Assembly (NCBI GenBank): GCA_023446675.1
Contig: JAEXPO010000099.1
Location: 1 to 5,633 of the forward strand
DNA length: 5,633 bases
Reading direction: 5' to 3'
Source: Bacillota bacterium
Lineage (GTDB): Bacteria > Bacillota > Clostridia > DSM-8532
A program made the translations under genes and the position numbers. Below, piece after piece: positions 1-5,633 of this stretch (within the stretch, counting starts at the first letter, position 1; each line of letters opens with the position of its first letter). Under the pieces are notes generated by a model. It did not search any database, was not told where the DNA came from, and was given only the letters and a program-made list of their open reading frames with translations.

Positions 1-849
1 GTAGGTGCCTATCATAATAACCAGGGCATACTGCAGCATGCAGATAACGTCGGTTCCGGCCCAGAAATTGGCCATCAGCCGTACAATTTTTAGATTCAGC
101 TCTTTGAAGGTTTTATTCTTTTCATCAAATTTGTCCATCTCGAATTTTTGAGCTCCAAAGGCCTTAACCACTCTTACGCCGGTTAAGTTTTCCTGGAGCG
201 CAGAGGACATGACACCTTCAGCCTCATCCGTCTTTAAAAAGATCTTCATCATATCAATAAAGAACCGGATGGAGATCAAAAAGACAAAGGGGATCAAAAT
301 AACAGCCATAAGCGTATATTTACTGTTTATGGAAAGCATGATGGACAGGGCGACAACAACCTGCATGAGAATCTGAGCCGCTTCCACCGACTGCCCCGAC
401 ACAAAGTTCTGCACCGTTTCCAAATCCGATGTACAGCGCTGTATAATGTCACCGGTCTGGGCCTTCACATGGTAATCAAAGGGCAGGTGCTCCAGATGGT
501 TGTAAAGCTTTTCTCTTATCCGCTTGCCTGCCGTCTGTGCGGTGAGGGCCGAAAGCTTGCCCTTGAGGAACATGAAAACACCCTGAAACAAGGTTATACA
601 AACCAGGACAACAAGGATAATCCAAAGATTGCTCCGTATGTTCTCAATTCCTCCGATGCCTTCAACAAAGCTCACTGCAAAGCCGGGCAGGCTGAGAGGC
701 TCCGAACCGATAACTGAATCAATGGTTGTTTTAATGATTAACGGAATTGTCGCCGTAAACAAGGTAAGTAATAATACGGAAATAACCGTAAAGAGGTAGG
801 TTTTCCTGCTTCCCTGCAAAAAGTTCATAAGCAGCTTGAATTTTTTCAT
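1..849 (-). CDS. ABC exporter (TMD-NBD half-transporter), N-terminal 283 residues, cut by left edge
   Basis: The reading frame starts at ATG 849 and stays open to base 1, so the C-terminal part, including the ATP-binding domain, lies outside the window. The visible 283 residues are a type IV (MsbA/Sav1866-like) exporter transmembrane domain. Hydrophobic segments fall at about residues 18-40, 75-95, 156-174, 178-198 and 264 onward. Two family signatures are visible. The first cytoplasmic-loop region (about 119-150) has HLPFDYH, then TGDIIQR, then a conserved D and V-x-x-F. The second (about 215-245) has LQENLTGVRVVKAFGAQ. Family knowledge: these proteins use ATP to export drugs, lipids or peptides as dimers, and in Clostridia they are often heterodimers encoded by adjacent genes, so a partner may lie beyond the left edge. 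The start is supported by GGAAAGGAG upstream, with a rather long 12-nt spacing. No other in-frame start is available nearby. Substrate cannot be told from this fragment. Confidence 0.93.
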   Translation of the reverse strand, partial: MKKFKLLMNFLQGSRKTYLFTVISVLLLTLFTATIPLIIKTTIDSVIGSEPLSLPGFAVSFVEGIGGIENIRSNLWIILVVLVCITLFQGVFMFLKGKLSALTAQTAGKRIREKLYNHLEHLPFDYHVKAQTGDIIQRCTSDLETVQNFVSGQSVEAAQILMQVVVALSIMLSINSKYTLMAVILIPFVFLISIRFFIDMMKIFLKTDEAEGVMSSALQENLTGVRVVKAFGAQKFEMDKFDEKNKTFKELNLKIVRLMANFWAGTDVICMLQYALVIMIGTY

Positions 850-1038
850 AAAGACGAGAGACTCCTTTCCGTGGTGGCTCCGACTAACCGCGTCGATCCT
901 TGCTGCACAGCAGTCAAACGTATCCACAGCGAAAAGCGTTGTCTATAAAGTACACCGTTTTCAGGAATGAATGCAAAAAACTGCCAGGCATAGACTTATG
1001 CGCGACTACGAATGTTAAATACCAGGCTTATAAGAGCT

Positions 1039-1158
1039 TCAGAAATTATTGCTGCGGGGTGCAACCCCAAGGAGAACGGTATGGCCGGCCGCAGCATGTC
1101 TAAACCTGCTATTAAATTCGAATCCCACATTACTGCCATTAAACAGACTTATCATCAT
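1039..1158 (-). CDS. Small ORF (38-39 aa), candidate leader peptide of the ABC exporter
   Basis: The ORF begins with tandem ATG codons at 1158 and 1155 and ends with TGA at 1041-1039. AAGGAGG (1169-1163) lies 4 nt before the first ATG and 7 nt before the second, so the second is the better-spaced start. The promoter at 1227-1199 would put the transcript start about 33 nt upstream, which excludes a longer version of the frame starting at 1227. The peptide begins MMISLFNGSNVGFEF, has a charged middle (SRFRH) and ends APRSNNF. It has no clear transmembrane helix or known domain and I recognise no homologue. It ends 189 nt before the exporter start. Its last third overlaps the 8-bp stem, so translating or stalled ribosomes would change leader folding, as in bmrB upstream of bmrCD in B. 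subtilis. A free-standing small protein or a chance ORF is also possible. Confidence 0.5.
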   Translation of the reverse strand: MMISLFNGSNVGFEFNSRFRHAAAGHTVLLGVAPRSNNF

Positions 1159-1162
1159 GCGA

Positions 1163-1169
1163 CCTCCTT
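1163..1169 (-). promoter_or_regulatory. Strong ribosome binding site of the small leader ORF
   Basis: AAGGAGG matches the anti-Shine-Dalgarno end of 16S rRNA over seven bases, the best match in the window. It is the main reason to consider the 38-39 codon ORF translated. Spacing favours ATG 1155 (7 nt) over ATG 1158 (4 nt). Confidence 0.65.
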
Positions 1170-1198
1170 CCAAATGTGTTAGTTGATGTGCATAAAAC

Positions 1199-1227
1199 AT
1201 AATATACCACATTTTATTAAAAATCAA
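1199..1227 (-). promoter_or_regulatory. Sigma-A-type promoter for the leader ORF and ABC exporter
   Basis: The -35 box is TTGATT (1227-1222, four of six matching TTGACA) and the -10 box is TATTAT (1204-1199, five of six matching TATAAT). They are separated by exactly 17 nt in an AT-rich tract. Transcription would start near 1191, just ahead of the AAGGAGG site. No other convincing promoter lies between here and the exporter, so this is its likely promoter. Confidence 0.65.
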
Positions 1228-1304
1228 TTGCTTTAAGTGATGTAATCTAATTTTAATATTATATAGAGCTACTTCTAATTACTTATTAAATATCAATCTT
1301 AATA

Positions 1305-1319
1305 CCGCTTTATAAGCGG
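1305..1319 (-). terminator. Weak hairpin after the hydrolase, possible terminator
   Basis: CCGCTT-ATA-AAGCGG forms a perfect 6-bp stem with a 3-nt loop, starting 11 nt after the hydrolase stop codon. That is the right place for an intrinsic terminator. However, it is followed by TATTAAGATT rather than a U-tract, so termination would be inefficient. It might instead be a 3'-end stabilising hairpin. Confidence 0.35.
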
Positions 1320-1330
1320 CTTTGAAAGGG

Positions 1331-2209
1331 CTATAAATTCTTATCTGCATCCTCCATAAATTGTGCAATGGCCTGTCTTACCCGTAATTTGTCCCGATCA
1401 TGCTGGAGCTCATGACGGTTTTGAGGCCACTCCCTGTAGATGCATTCTTCCTGTGCCAAAAGGGCCAGCTTACGGCTTCCCTCCACTAAACAAATACGGT
1501 CATCCGTACCGTGAAAAAGCAGAAAGCGGCCTCTTTTTTCCCTGCCCCGGCGGAGTATCTCATTGGCCGAATCCCAACATTCTACGGCTGTTTGAAGTGA
1601 AATTGAGGAATGCAAAAGGGAATCCTCCCGGTAAAGGCTTATTTCTTCAGGAACACTGGTTACGGCATTTAAGTTAAGGGGGCTTCGTATGATTATATCC
1701 GGCTTAAAGTGAGCAAGCCCCTTCAACAGCTTCTCTGTGGATCTGGATACAGGCCTTTTCAGCATGAGCCAGGGAGAGGTGACAATATATCCGTCAGGAC
1801 GTATTTTCCCCAAGAGCCGATGGGATAAAACCAGTGTTCCACCCATACTGTGACCGTAAAGGAAAAGGGGCCGGCCCGGATATTGAGCTGAGGCTGCTTC
1901 CATTAGGCCTTCAATGTACTTTAGCAAAAGGGCTCTGTCTCCCATATGCCCTCTTTTTCCAGGCGATCGCCCATGGCCGGGCAGGTCCATGGAGAAGGTG
2001 GCTGTACCCTGAGAAGCAAAAAAGGAGGCATACTCTATAAAACGCAGAGCATGCTCTCCAAGACCGTGTACAAGCACGGCAACCGCCTTGGTTTCACCCA
2101 GAGGCAGCCATTTATAAGCTGCCAGGTGTAACTTATCTGATCCTTCAAAAGACCAGGTTTCAAAACGGCAGGCGTTATTTGAATTTTTTCCCTCCCACTT
2201 CATTGCCAT
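1331..2209 (-). CDS. Alpha/beta hydrolase, monoacylglycerol lipase / lysophospholipase-like (serine aminopeptidase S33 fold)
   Basis: This is a cytoplasmic serine hydrolase with no signal peptide or membrane helix. Numbering is for the 299-aa frame starting at 2230. HGLGEH (55-60) supplies the oxyanion-hole region. GHGRSPGKRGH (85-95) is characteristic of the monoacylglycerol lipase group. The nucleophile elbow GHSMGG has Ser128, HGTDDRI has the likely acid Asp244, and NRHELQHD has the likely catalytic His273. The lid region spans roughly 150-220. Family members release fatty acids from monoacylglycerols, lysophospholipids or other esters; the substrate cannot be read here. Start choice: the upstream ATGs at 2230, 2227 and 2224 have no ribosome binding site, while ATG 2209 has GGTGAG 7 nt upstream, so 2209 (292 aa) is preferred and 2230 is the alternative. 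The gene appears monocistronic, between a strong upstream terminator and a weak downstream hairpin. Confidence 0.9.
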   Translation of the reverse strand: MAMKWEGKNSNNACRFETWSFEGSDKLHLAAYKWLPLGETKAVAVLVHGLGEHALRFIEYASFFASQGTATFSMDLPGHGRSPGKRGHMGDRALLLKYIEGLMEAASAQYPGRPLFLYGHSMGGTLVLSHRLLGKIRPDGYIVTSPWLMLKRPVSRSTEKLLKGLAHFKPDIIIRSPLNLNAVTSVPEEISLYREDSLLHSSISLQTAVECWDSANEILRRGREKRGRFLLFHGTDDRICLVEGSRKLALLAQEECIYREWPQNRHELQHDRDKLRVRQAIAQFMEDADKNL

Positions 2210-2216
2210 CGTCTTT

Positions 2217-2222
2217 CTCACC
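2217..2222 (-). promoter_or_regulatory. Ribosome binding site deciding the hydrolase start
   Basis: GGTGAG matches the GGTGA part of the sequence complementary to the 16S 3' end and sits 7 nt before ATG 2209. Nothing comparable precedes the three tandem in-frame ATGs at 2230-2222, where the sequence is AT-rich. This supports a start seven codons inside the longest frame. Confidence 0.45.
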
Positions 2223-2263
2223 ATCATCATTCAAAATAGAACTTTTTATATGTACAGATCAAA

Positions 2264-2298
2264 GGCAAGTCTCCTAAGATTCAGTCAGGAGGCCTGCC
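2264..2298 (-). promoter_or_regulatory. Imperfect 12-bp hairpin upstream of the hydrolase
   Basis: On the minus strand GGCAGGCCTCCT (2298-2287) pairs with AGGAGACTTGCC (2275-2264) across an 11-nt loop, with one C-A mismatch and one G-U pair. It is followed by TTTGATC, a short U-run only. It lies 34-55 nt before the hydrolase start. It could be a second terminator for the upstream operon, an attenuator in the hydrolase leader, or an operator. Because it is an inverted repeat it also folds on the plus strand. Confidence 0.45.
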
Positions 2299-2322
2299 AT
2301 ATAAATTTTATACCCACTAGAT

Positions 2323-2358
2323 AAAAAAAGGGAGGCCCCTCATCAGAGAAGCCTGCCC
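2323..2358 (-). terminator. Strong Rho-independent terminator of the permease operon
   Basis: Fourteen bases after the permease stop codon, GGGCAGGCTTCTC (2358-2346) pairs with GAGGGGCCTCCC (2341-2330) across the tetraloop TGAT. This gives 12 pairs with one bulged C and two G-U pairs. The stem runs directly into seven T residues (2329-2323) on the transcribed strand. This is the clearest terminator in the window and separates the permease unit from the hydrolase. Confidence 0.88.
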
Positions 2359-2372
2359 GTTTTAGCTATAAA

Positions 2373-3746
2373 TTAATCCTGTCGAAGGGCTTTCATAACG
2401 CTTAAGCGCATGGCCCTGGTTGAAGGCATGAGTCCCGCAAGCAAGCTTGCAAAGGTGGAAAAGGTAAACGCTGCCAGTGCAAGCCAAAAGGGAATATAGG
2501 AGGAATCCAGCTTTTGCTCACCTTCGGGTGTCCATATGACAGACCCGCCCACACTGACATTAAACCGATTTAAGAGATAGGAAGCCAACAAGCTTAACAA
2601 GACGCCGCAAACGCCTCCGAATATGCCTATCCAGCCCGCCTCAAGCATGAAAAGCCGCCGGATATCTCCTAACCTTGCGCCGATAACCTTTATTATACCA
2701 ATTTCCCGCGTTCTTTCATAGATGGACATATACATGGTATTGGCAATACCGATAGCGGCGATGATAAACGCCATTACCCCGATGCCTCCAAGAATTTGTC
2801 TCAGGCCGGCATATTGGGCCTTCATATCCTCCAGCATCTGAATAGGACTATAGGTGTTATACCCATAGGTCTGTATCTGCTCCATCACAGACACCACATC
2901 GTCAATGCTTTTTACCTTTACGATGGCCTGGTTATAGCCTGTTGACTGGCCGCTGCCCGATGAGCTTGAGCTGTAACTTGAGGAGTAGGACCAGGAGCTG
3001 CCGCCATTCTGCTTATTATACTTTTCCATTTCCTTTTGATACTTCTTTACCGTTTCGATAGGCATGATAACGGACCAATCATAGTTTCCGCCGCTCTGAG
3101 TCATAACGCCTACCACATCCACATTTACCGGCTTTACCTTCTTGGTGCTTCCCGTGCTGCTTGAGGAGGAAGATTGACCGTAGGACATATCCCAGCTTAG
3201 GGTTACCTTTTCTTCCATGAGATTAAAGCCTTCGGGAGCCGGATCCCAGCGTCTGGATTTAGGATTGTAAAGCTGTTGGGCTACATAGCCTCCAGCCACC
3301 ATCTGATCCGTATCCCCCTCCTGGAGGCCTCTTCCCTCACCTATTGGAATGTCCAGCATGCTGAACATTTCGCTTTTTATGCCTATCACGTTTGCCCAGC
3401 CGTAATATTTATCCGCACCCATTTTAAGACTGATATTGAGTATGGGCGTGGCCCCCTGAACCCCTTCAATCTTTGCGAGCTCGGCGATCATATTATCGTC
3501 AAGAGTAGGAATATCCTTACCCTCGGGGGTTTTACCGCCCTCACTGTAATTATAAACCTGAATCTGCATGATATTGCCCATTTGATTGAGCTGGGCCAGG
3601 AAGTTCCTGTCCATGGCAAGACCCAGGGAGAGCATAATCACAATAGCGCAGGTACCTATCATAACGCCCATTATGGTCAGTATGGAGCGAAGCTTGTGAC
3701 GCCAAAGGTTTTTTATGCTCAGAAGGAGTGTATCCAAAAATTTCAT
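2373..3746 (-). CDS. MacB/FtsX-family ABC transporter permease with serine-rich extracellular tracts
   Basis: This 457-aa protein has the MacB topology: a cytoplasmic N-terminus, TM1 at about 22-44, a large extracellular domain at about 45-314 (MacB_PCD-like), then three helices at about 315-338, 369-392 and 417-440 (FtsX domain). ERTREIGIIKVIGA (344-357) is the hallmark cytoplasmic motif that contacts the ATPase, and the C-terminus PSTRAMRLSVMKALRQD is typical. Family knowledge: these permeases usually do not form a channel but transmit ATP-driven motion to extracellular partners, as in lipoprotein release, toxin or peptide efflux, and signalling to cell-wall hydrolases. The extracellular domain carries two Ser-rich tracts (192-200 and 249-269). 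The ATG overlaps the stop of the upstream repeat-protein gene as TAATG. AAGGAG (3763-3758), inside that gene's last codons, lies 11 nt upstream, implying translational coupling. No ATPase gene is in the window. Substrate is unknown. Confidence 0.93.
   Translation of the reverse strand: MKFLDTLLLSIKNLWRHKLRSILTIMGVMIGTCAIVIMLSLGLAMDRNFLAQLNQMGNIMQIQVYNYSEGGKTPEGKDIPTLDDNMIAELAKIEGVQGATPILNISLKMGADKYYGWANVIGIKSEMFSMLDIPIGEGRGLQEGDTDQMVAGGYVAQQLYNPKSRRWDPAPEGFNLMEEKVTLSWDMSYGQSSSSSSTGSTKKVKPVNVDVVGVMTQSGGNYDWSVIMPIETVKKYQKEMEKYNKQNGGSSWSYSSSYSSSSSGSGQSTGYNQAIVKVKSIDDVVSVMEQIQTYGYNTYSPIQMLEDMKAQYAGLRQILGGIGVMAFIIAAIGIANTMYMSIYERTREIGIIKVIGARLGDIRRLFMLEAGWIGIFGGVCGVLLSLLASYLLNRFNVSVGGSVIWTPEGEQKLDSSYIPFWLALAAFTFSTFASLLAGLMPSTRAMRLSVMKALRQD
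2940..3002 (-). repeat. Serine-rich low-complexity tract in the permease extracellular domain
   Basis: Residues 249-269 of the permease are mostly Ser, Gly and Tyr, in the pattern SSWSYSSSYSSSSSGSG. The serines are written with AGC, AGT, TCC, TCA and TCG mixed, so this is not a simple nucleotide microsatellite. A shorter tract of six serines lies at 3156-3173 (residues 192-197), also with mixed codons. Confidence 0.85.
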
Positions 3747-5633
3747 TAGAACTCAAACTCCTTGCTCTTTTTGCGTTTTTTCACTACCAGAACCACAGTG
3801 ACTGCGGCTCCTGCCACAACAACGCCCAGGATAATGTAGAACCAGATACTTGTGAAGAAGCCGCCTGTCTTGGTTTCTTCTCCCGGCATGGGTTTACCAC
3901 CGTCCACAGGAAAGCCCGGTTCTTCAGGATAGGTCATTTCCATGGCGTTAAAGGAGAAATCCTCCACCAGCTCCTGGGCTTCTCCGCTGGAATTTTCATA
4001 CTGAATTTTTATTCTTCCGGAGGTTTGACCTGCCATAAGAGGTGTGATATTCAGCTCATAATACTCGTTCCTGCCGGATTCGAAATTACCAAGGTATGTG
4101 CTTTTAGGCTGTGCATCAAAATTTTCACCTTCAACAGCAACTTTTACATTGTACAGATCCGTTTTACCCAGGTTATACATTTCAAAATAGACATAAATGG
4201 GCTGACCGACAAATACGCCGTCGGTAGGAATACTTATTTCCGAGGTTTCAAACCGTGAAGGCTGGTATACGGGTATACCTATCAGTTCATCGGCCTTGTA
4301 TACATTACCTGCCTCGTCCTCATATTCAAAGGATATGGTCACGGTATAGGTTTTGTTCTTGGCATCGGGAATGGTGTACAGGGTAAGATCCCAGTCCGCC
4401 GTACCCTTTGGCTTGATTTCATCAATATAGACCGTATTACTTCCGTCTACAGGGCTGAAAACATTACCTGATTCATCCGCACTGGCCACAACGGTAAAGC
4501 TGCCCTTAATGTTCTTAATGGACTTGATGGCATGGGTATTCAGAAATTCCAGATGCAGGTCAAAGTTTTCCGCAGCCTTCACCAGAGTGGGAGTGGCGGC
4601 ATAGCTCTTTACAATGATTTTAGGTACGTTTTTGCTGCCGTCGGGATCGTCGGACTTTACTTCTGCGTCAATAAACACCGACAAGGCCTGGGACAGAGGA
4701 GTGGTGGTGGTGCCGTCCACAGATTCAAGCTTTACGGTTACGGGAACACTGCCTCTAACTGCGTCCGGATTGGCCTGGAAACGGTAGGTTACCGTCTTTT
4801 CCTCACCGGCTTTCATAGCAGGAATGATGAACAGGTTCTGAGAAACGGTAAGAAGACCTGTTCCTGCTTCTGCGGAGGCTTTAAGATCCTTTGTATCGAT
4901 AGTGCCGCTGTTTTTGATCTTGAGGGTGACTTCAAAGGAGTCTCCGGGAACGACAGTCGTTTTAGAAGCGCTTAATGACACAATTTCAATAAGAGAGGTA
5001 CTTGAAGCCTCCCCTACCACGGAAACCCAATACTGCTGCTCCTCGGATCTTTTATCCCCGCCCCGCTCGTCATAGTACTCTATTTTAAAGGTTACAGGGT
5101 AGCTGGCTGTTTTAAGAGCAGCCGACGATTTAAGATTAAACGAAAGCTTCTGATTGCTTAAGGGCTCCAGCTTGACAATATCGTACAGGCCAACACCGGA
5201 TTCCATCATAAAGGTTTCCTGGCCCAGGCCTGTCAGGGTTACCTTAACATCCCTTGCATACAGATCACCTAGATTTGACAGAAGAACAGGCAGCGTAAAG
5301 CTTGAACCGGCGGCTACGGAAACAGCCTTGGTACCATCCTGGCTTATTTGGAGCTTACTTCCCGCGTAGGTTCCTTCAATTTTGAGCCTTATGGTGAAAA
5401 CCTTGGTTTCTTCCACATTGGCCCCATTTTTATAGGTCAGCTCAAAGCTATAGGGGTAAATACCGCCTACAGCGTACTTATCCACATCCACAGCCACCTC
5501 AACTGTAGAGGCAGCCGCCACGTTAATGAGGTTTACCGGCATGAAGGTTATCACATTGGATTTTAAAAAGTAATCCGAAGTTTTTGCAGAATCGTTATGT
5601 ATGGGTTTGAAAAAAATGTTCCTGGCATAAGTG
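3746..5633 (-). CDS. Membrane-anchored extracellular protein with tandem Ig-like/CARDB-type repeats, 5' end cut by right edge
   Basis: The frame is open through base 5632, so the N-terminus is missing; 628 codons remain. The GTG at 5554 has no ribosome binding site. The 26 residues before it still align with the repeat (YARNI like YARDV), so it is not the start. Five repeats are visible with period 121-125 residues: markers YARNI (2-6), YARDV (125-129), TKDLK (247), IKNIK (372) and LYNVK (493). Each continues into a strand pattern like ASYPVTFKIEY. They resemble CARDB/NEW3 (COG1361-type) beta-sandwich domains, usually adhesive or scaffolding. After a Pro/Gly linker comes one transmembrane helix (about 594-617) and a cytoplasmic tail KKRKKSKEFEF. 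The repeats thus face outward and the tail is inside. The one-base overlap with the permease gene suggests joint assembly in equal amounts, perhaps as a Gram-positive adaptor or substrate-binding partner. Function is not known. Confidence 0.88.
   Translation of the reverse strand, partial: TYARNIFFKPIHNDSAKTSDYFLKSNVITFMPVNLINVAAASTVEVAVDVDKYAVGGIYPYSFELTYKNGANVEETKVFTIRLKIEGTYAGSKLQISQDGTKAVSVAAGSSFTLPVLLSNLGDLYARDVKVTLTGLGQETFMMESGVGLYDIVKLEPLSNQKLSFNLKSSAALKTASYPVTFKIEYYDERGGDKRSEEQQYWVSVVGEASSTSLIEIVSLSASKTTVVPGDSFEVTLKIKNSGTIDTKDLKASAEAGTGLLTVSQNLFIIPAMKAGEEKTVTYRFQANPDAVRGSVPVTVKLESVDGTTTTPLSQALSVFIDAEVKSDDPDGSKNVPKIIVKSYAATPTLVKAAENFDLHLEFLNTHAIKSIKNIKGSFTVVASADESGNVFSPVDGSNTVYIDEIKPKGTADWDLTLYTIPDAKNKTYTVTISFEYEDEAGNVYKADELIGIPVYQPSRFETSEISIPTDGVFVGQPIYVYFEMYNLGKTDLYNVKVAVEGENFDAQPKSTYLGNFESGRNEYYELNITPLMAGQTSGRIKIQYENSSGEAQELVEDFSFNAMEMTYPEEPGFPVDGGKPMPGEETKTGGFFTSIWFYIILGVVVAGAAVTVVLVVKKRKKSKEFEF

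Larger units (their letters stand above)
850..1192 (-). promoter_or_regulatory. Long structured 5' leader of the ABC exporter, containing a small ORF
   Basis: About 340 nt separate the predicted transcription start (near 1191) from the exporter ATG. On the transcribed strand the leader holds, in order: a strong ribosome binding site, a 38-39 codon ORF, an 8-bp stem, a small hairpin followed by a U6 tract, and the exporter's own ribosome binding site. Stem details: TGCTGCGG (1096-1089) pairs perfectly with CCGCAGCA (1057-1050). An alternative 5-bp hairpin GGGGT/ACCCC overlaps its 3' arm. Further down GCATA/TATGC (1001-988) forms a 5-bp tetraloop hairpin 7 nt ahead of a U6 run (980-975). No large reading frame fills 850-1038. 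I could not match the leader to a known riboswitch consensus by eye. A regulatory role is inferred from length, structure and position. Confidence 0.5.
1193..1330. other. AT-rich intergenic spacer between hydrolase and exporter leader
   Basis: This is a strongly AT-rich stretch without a gene. It holds the exporter promoter at its left end and the small hairpin after the hydrolase at its right end. A TATAAT-like element near 1260 on the minus strand has no good -35 partner. I see nothing else here. Confidence 0.6.

Noticed and set aside
1048..1075. T-box-like look of the sequence around GGGGTTGCACCCCGC
   Set aside because: It does not match the conserved T-box core, the leader upstream is too short for the specifier stem, and the downstream gene is not an amino-acid gene. 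It is better explained as simple stem-forming sequence at the end of the small ORF.
900..1103. Plus-strand 67-codon frame in the exporter leader
   Set aside because: No ribosome binding site, no recognisable protein features, and it overlaps the leader structures on the other strand.
1081..1182. Plus-strand 33-codon ORF starting MAGRSMSKPAIKF with AAGGAG 6 nt upstream
   Set aside because: The ribosome binding site and spacing look good, but it is antisense to the leader ORF and no convincing plus-strand promoter precedes it. Every other supported gene is on the minus strand. The AAGGAG is the complement of CTCCTT in the leader, which may have its own reason to exist.
1039..1227. 62-codon version of the leader ORF starting at ATG 1227
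   Set aside because: That start falls within the -35 box of the predicted promoter and has no ribosome binding site. The strong AAGGAGG points to the internal ATG at 1158/1155.
1221..1275. Possible plus-strand promoter (TTGCTT followed by AT-rich -10-like sequence)
   Set aside because: The spacing is poor (about 19 nt) and there is no plus-strand gene downstream. AT-rich spacers give many such chance matches.
3276..4258. Long plus-strand frames opposite the permease and repeat-protein genes
   Set aside because: They are antisense shadows of well-supported genes: no family resemblance, no promoter, and composition dictated by the opposite strand.

Overview
The window reads as mid-GC Firmicutes DNA, most likely a clostridial genome. 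The reasons are strong AGGAGG-type ribosome binding sites, a sigma-A-like promoter, a Gram-positive style membrane-anchored surface protein, and families common in Clostridia. This is inferred from composition and gene content, not from a marker gene. All four convincing genes lie on the minus strand, so transcription runs from right to left.

Right part (2373-5633): a two-gene unit. The first gene encodes a long extracellular protein built from tandem Ig-like/CARDB-type repeats of about 122 residues, ending in one transmembrane helix and a basic tail. Its 5' end is cut by the window edge. The second gene encodes a MacB/FtsX-type ABC permease. It is joined to the first by a one-base TAATG stop/start overlap and followed by a strong intrinsic terminator (2323-2358). 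The repeat protein and permease probably form one envelope complex. The ATPase such a permease needs is not in the window and may lie beyond the right edge.

Middle part (1331-2322): a single alpha/beta hydrolase of the monoacylglycerol lipase/lysophospholipase type with a complete Ser-Asp-His triad. A 12-position imperfect hairpin precedes it and a weak hairpin follows it.

Left part (1-1330): the N-terminal 283 residues of a transmembrane-domain-plus-ATPase ABC exporter, with its ATPase domain beyond the left edge. It is preceded by a leader of about 340 nt with a near-consensus promoter (TTGATT-17-TATTAT), a very strong Shine-Dalgarno site and a 38-39 codon small ORF. The ORF overlaps an 8-bp stem and contains a stretch complementary to the exporter's own ribosome binding site. 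The layout resembles leader-peptide attenuation of drug exporters such as bmrB-bmrCD of Bacillus subtilis. That parallel is inference.

The points most worth a second look are the leader ORF of the exporter, the repeat-protein/MacB-like permease pair, and the serine-rich tracts in the permease's extracellular domain. I saw no tRNA, rRNA, CRISPR array, transposase or insertion sequence.
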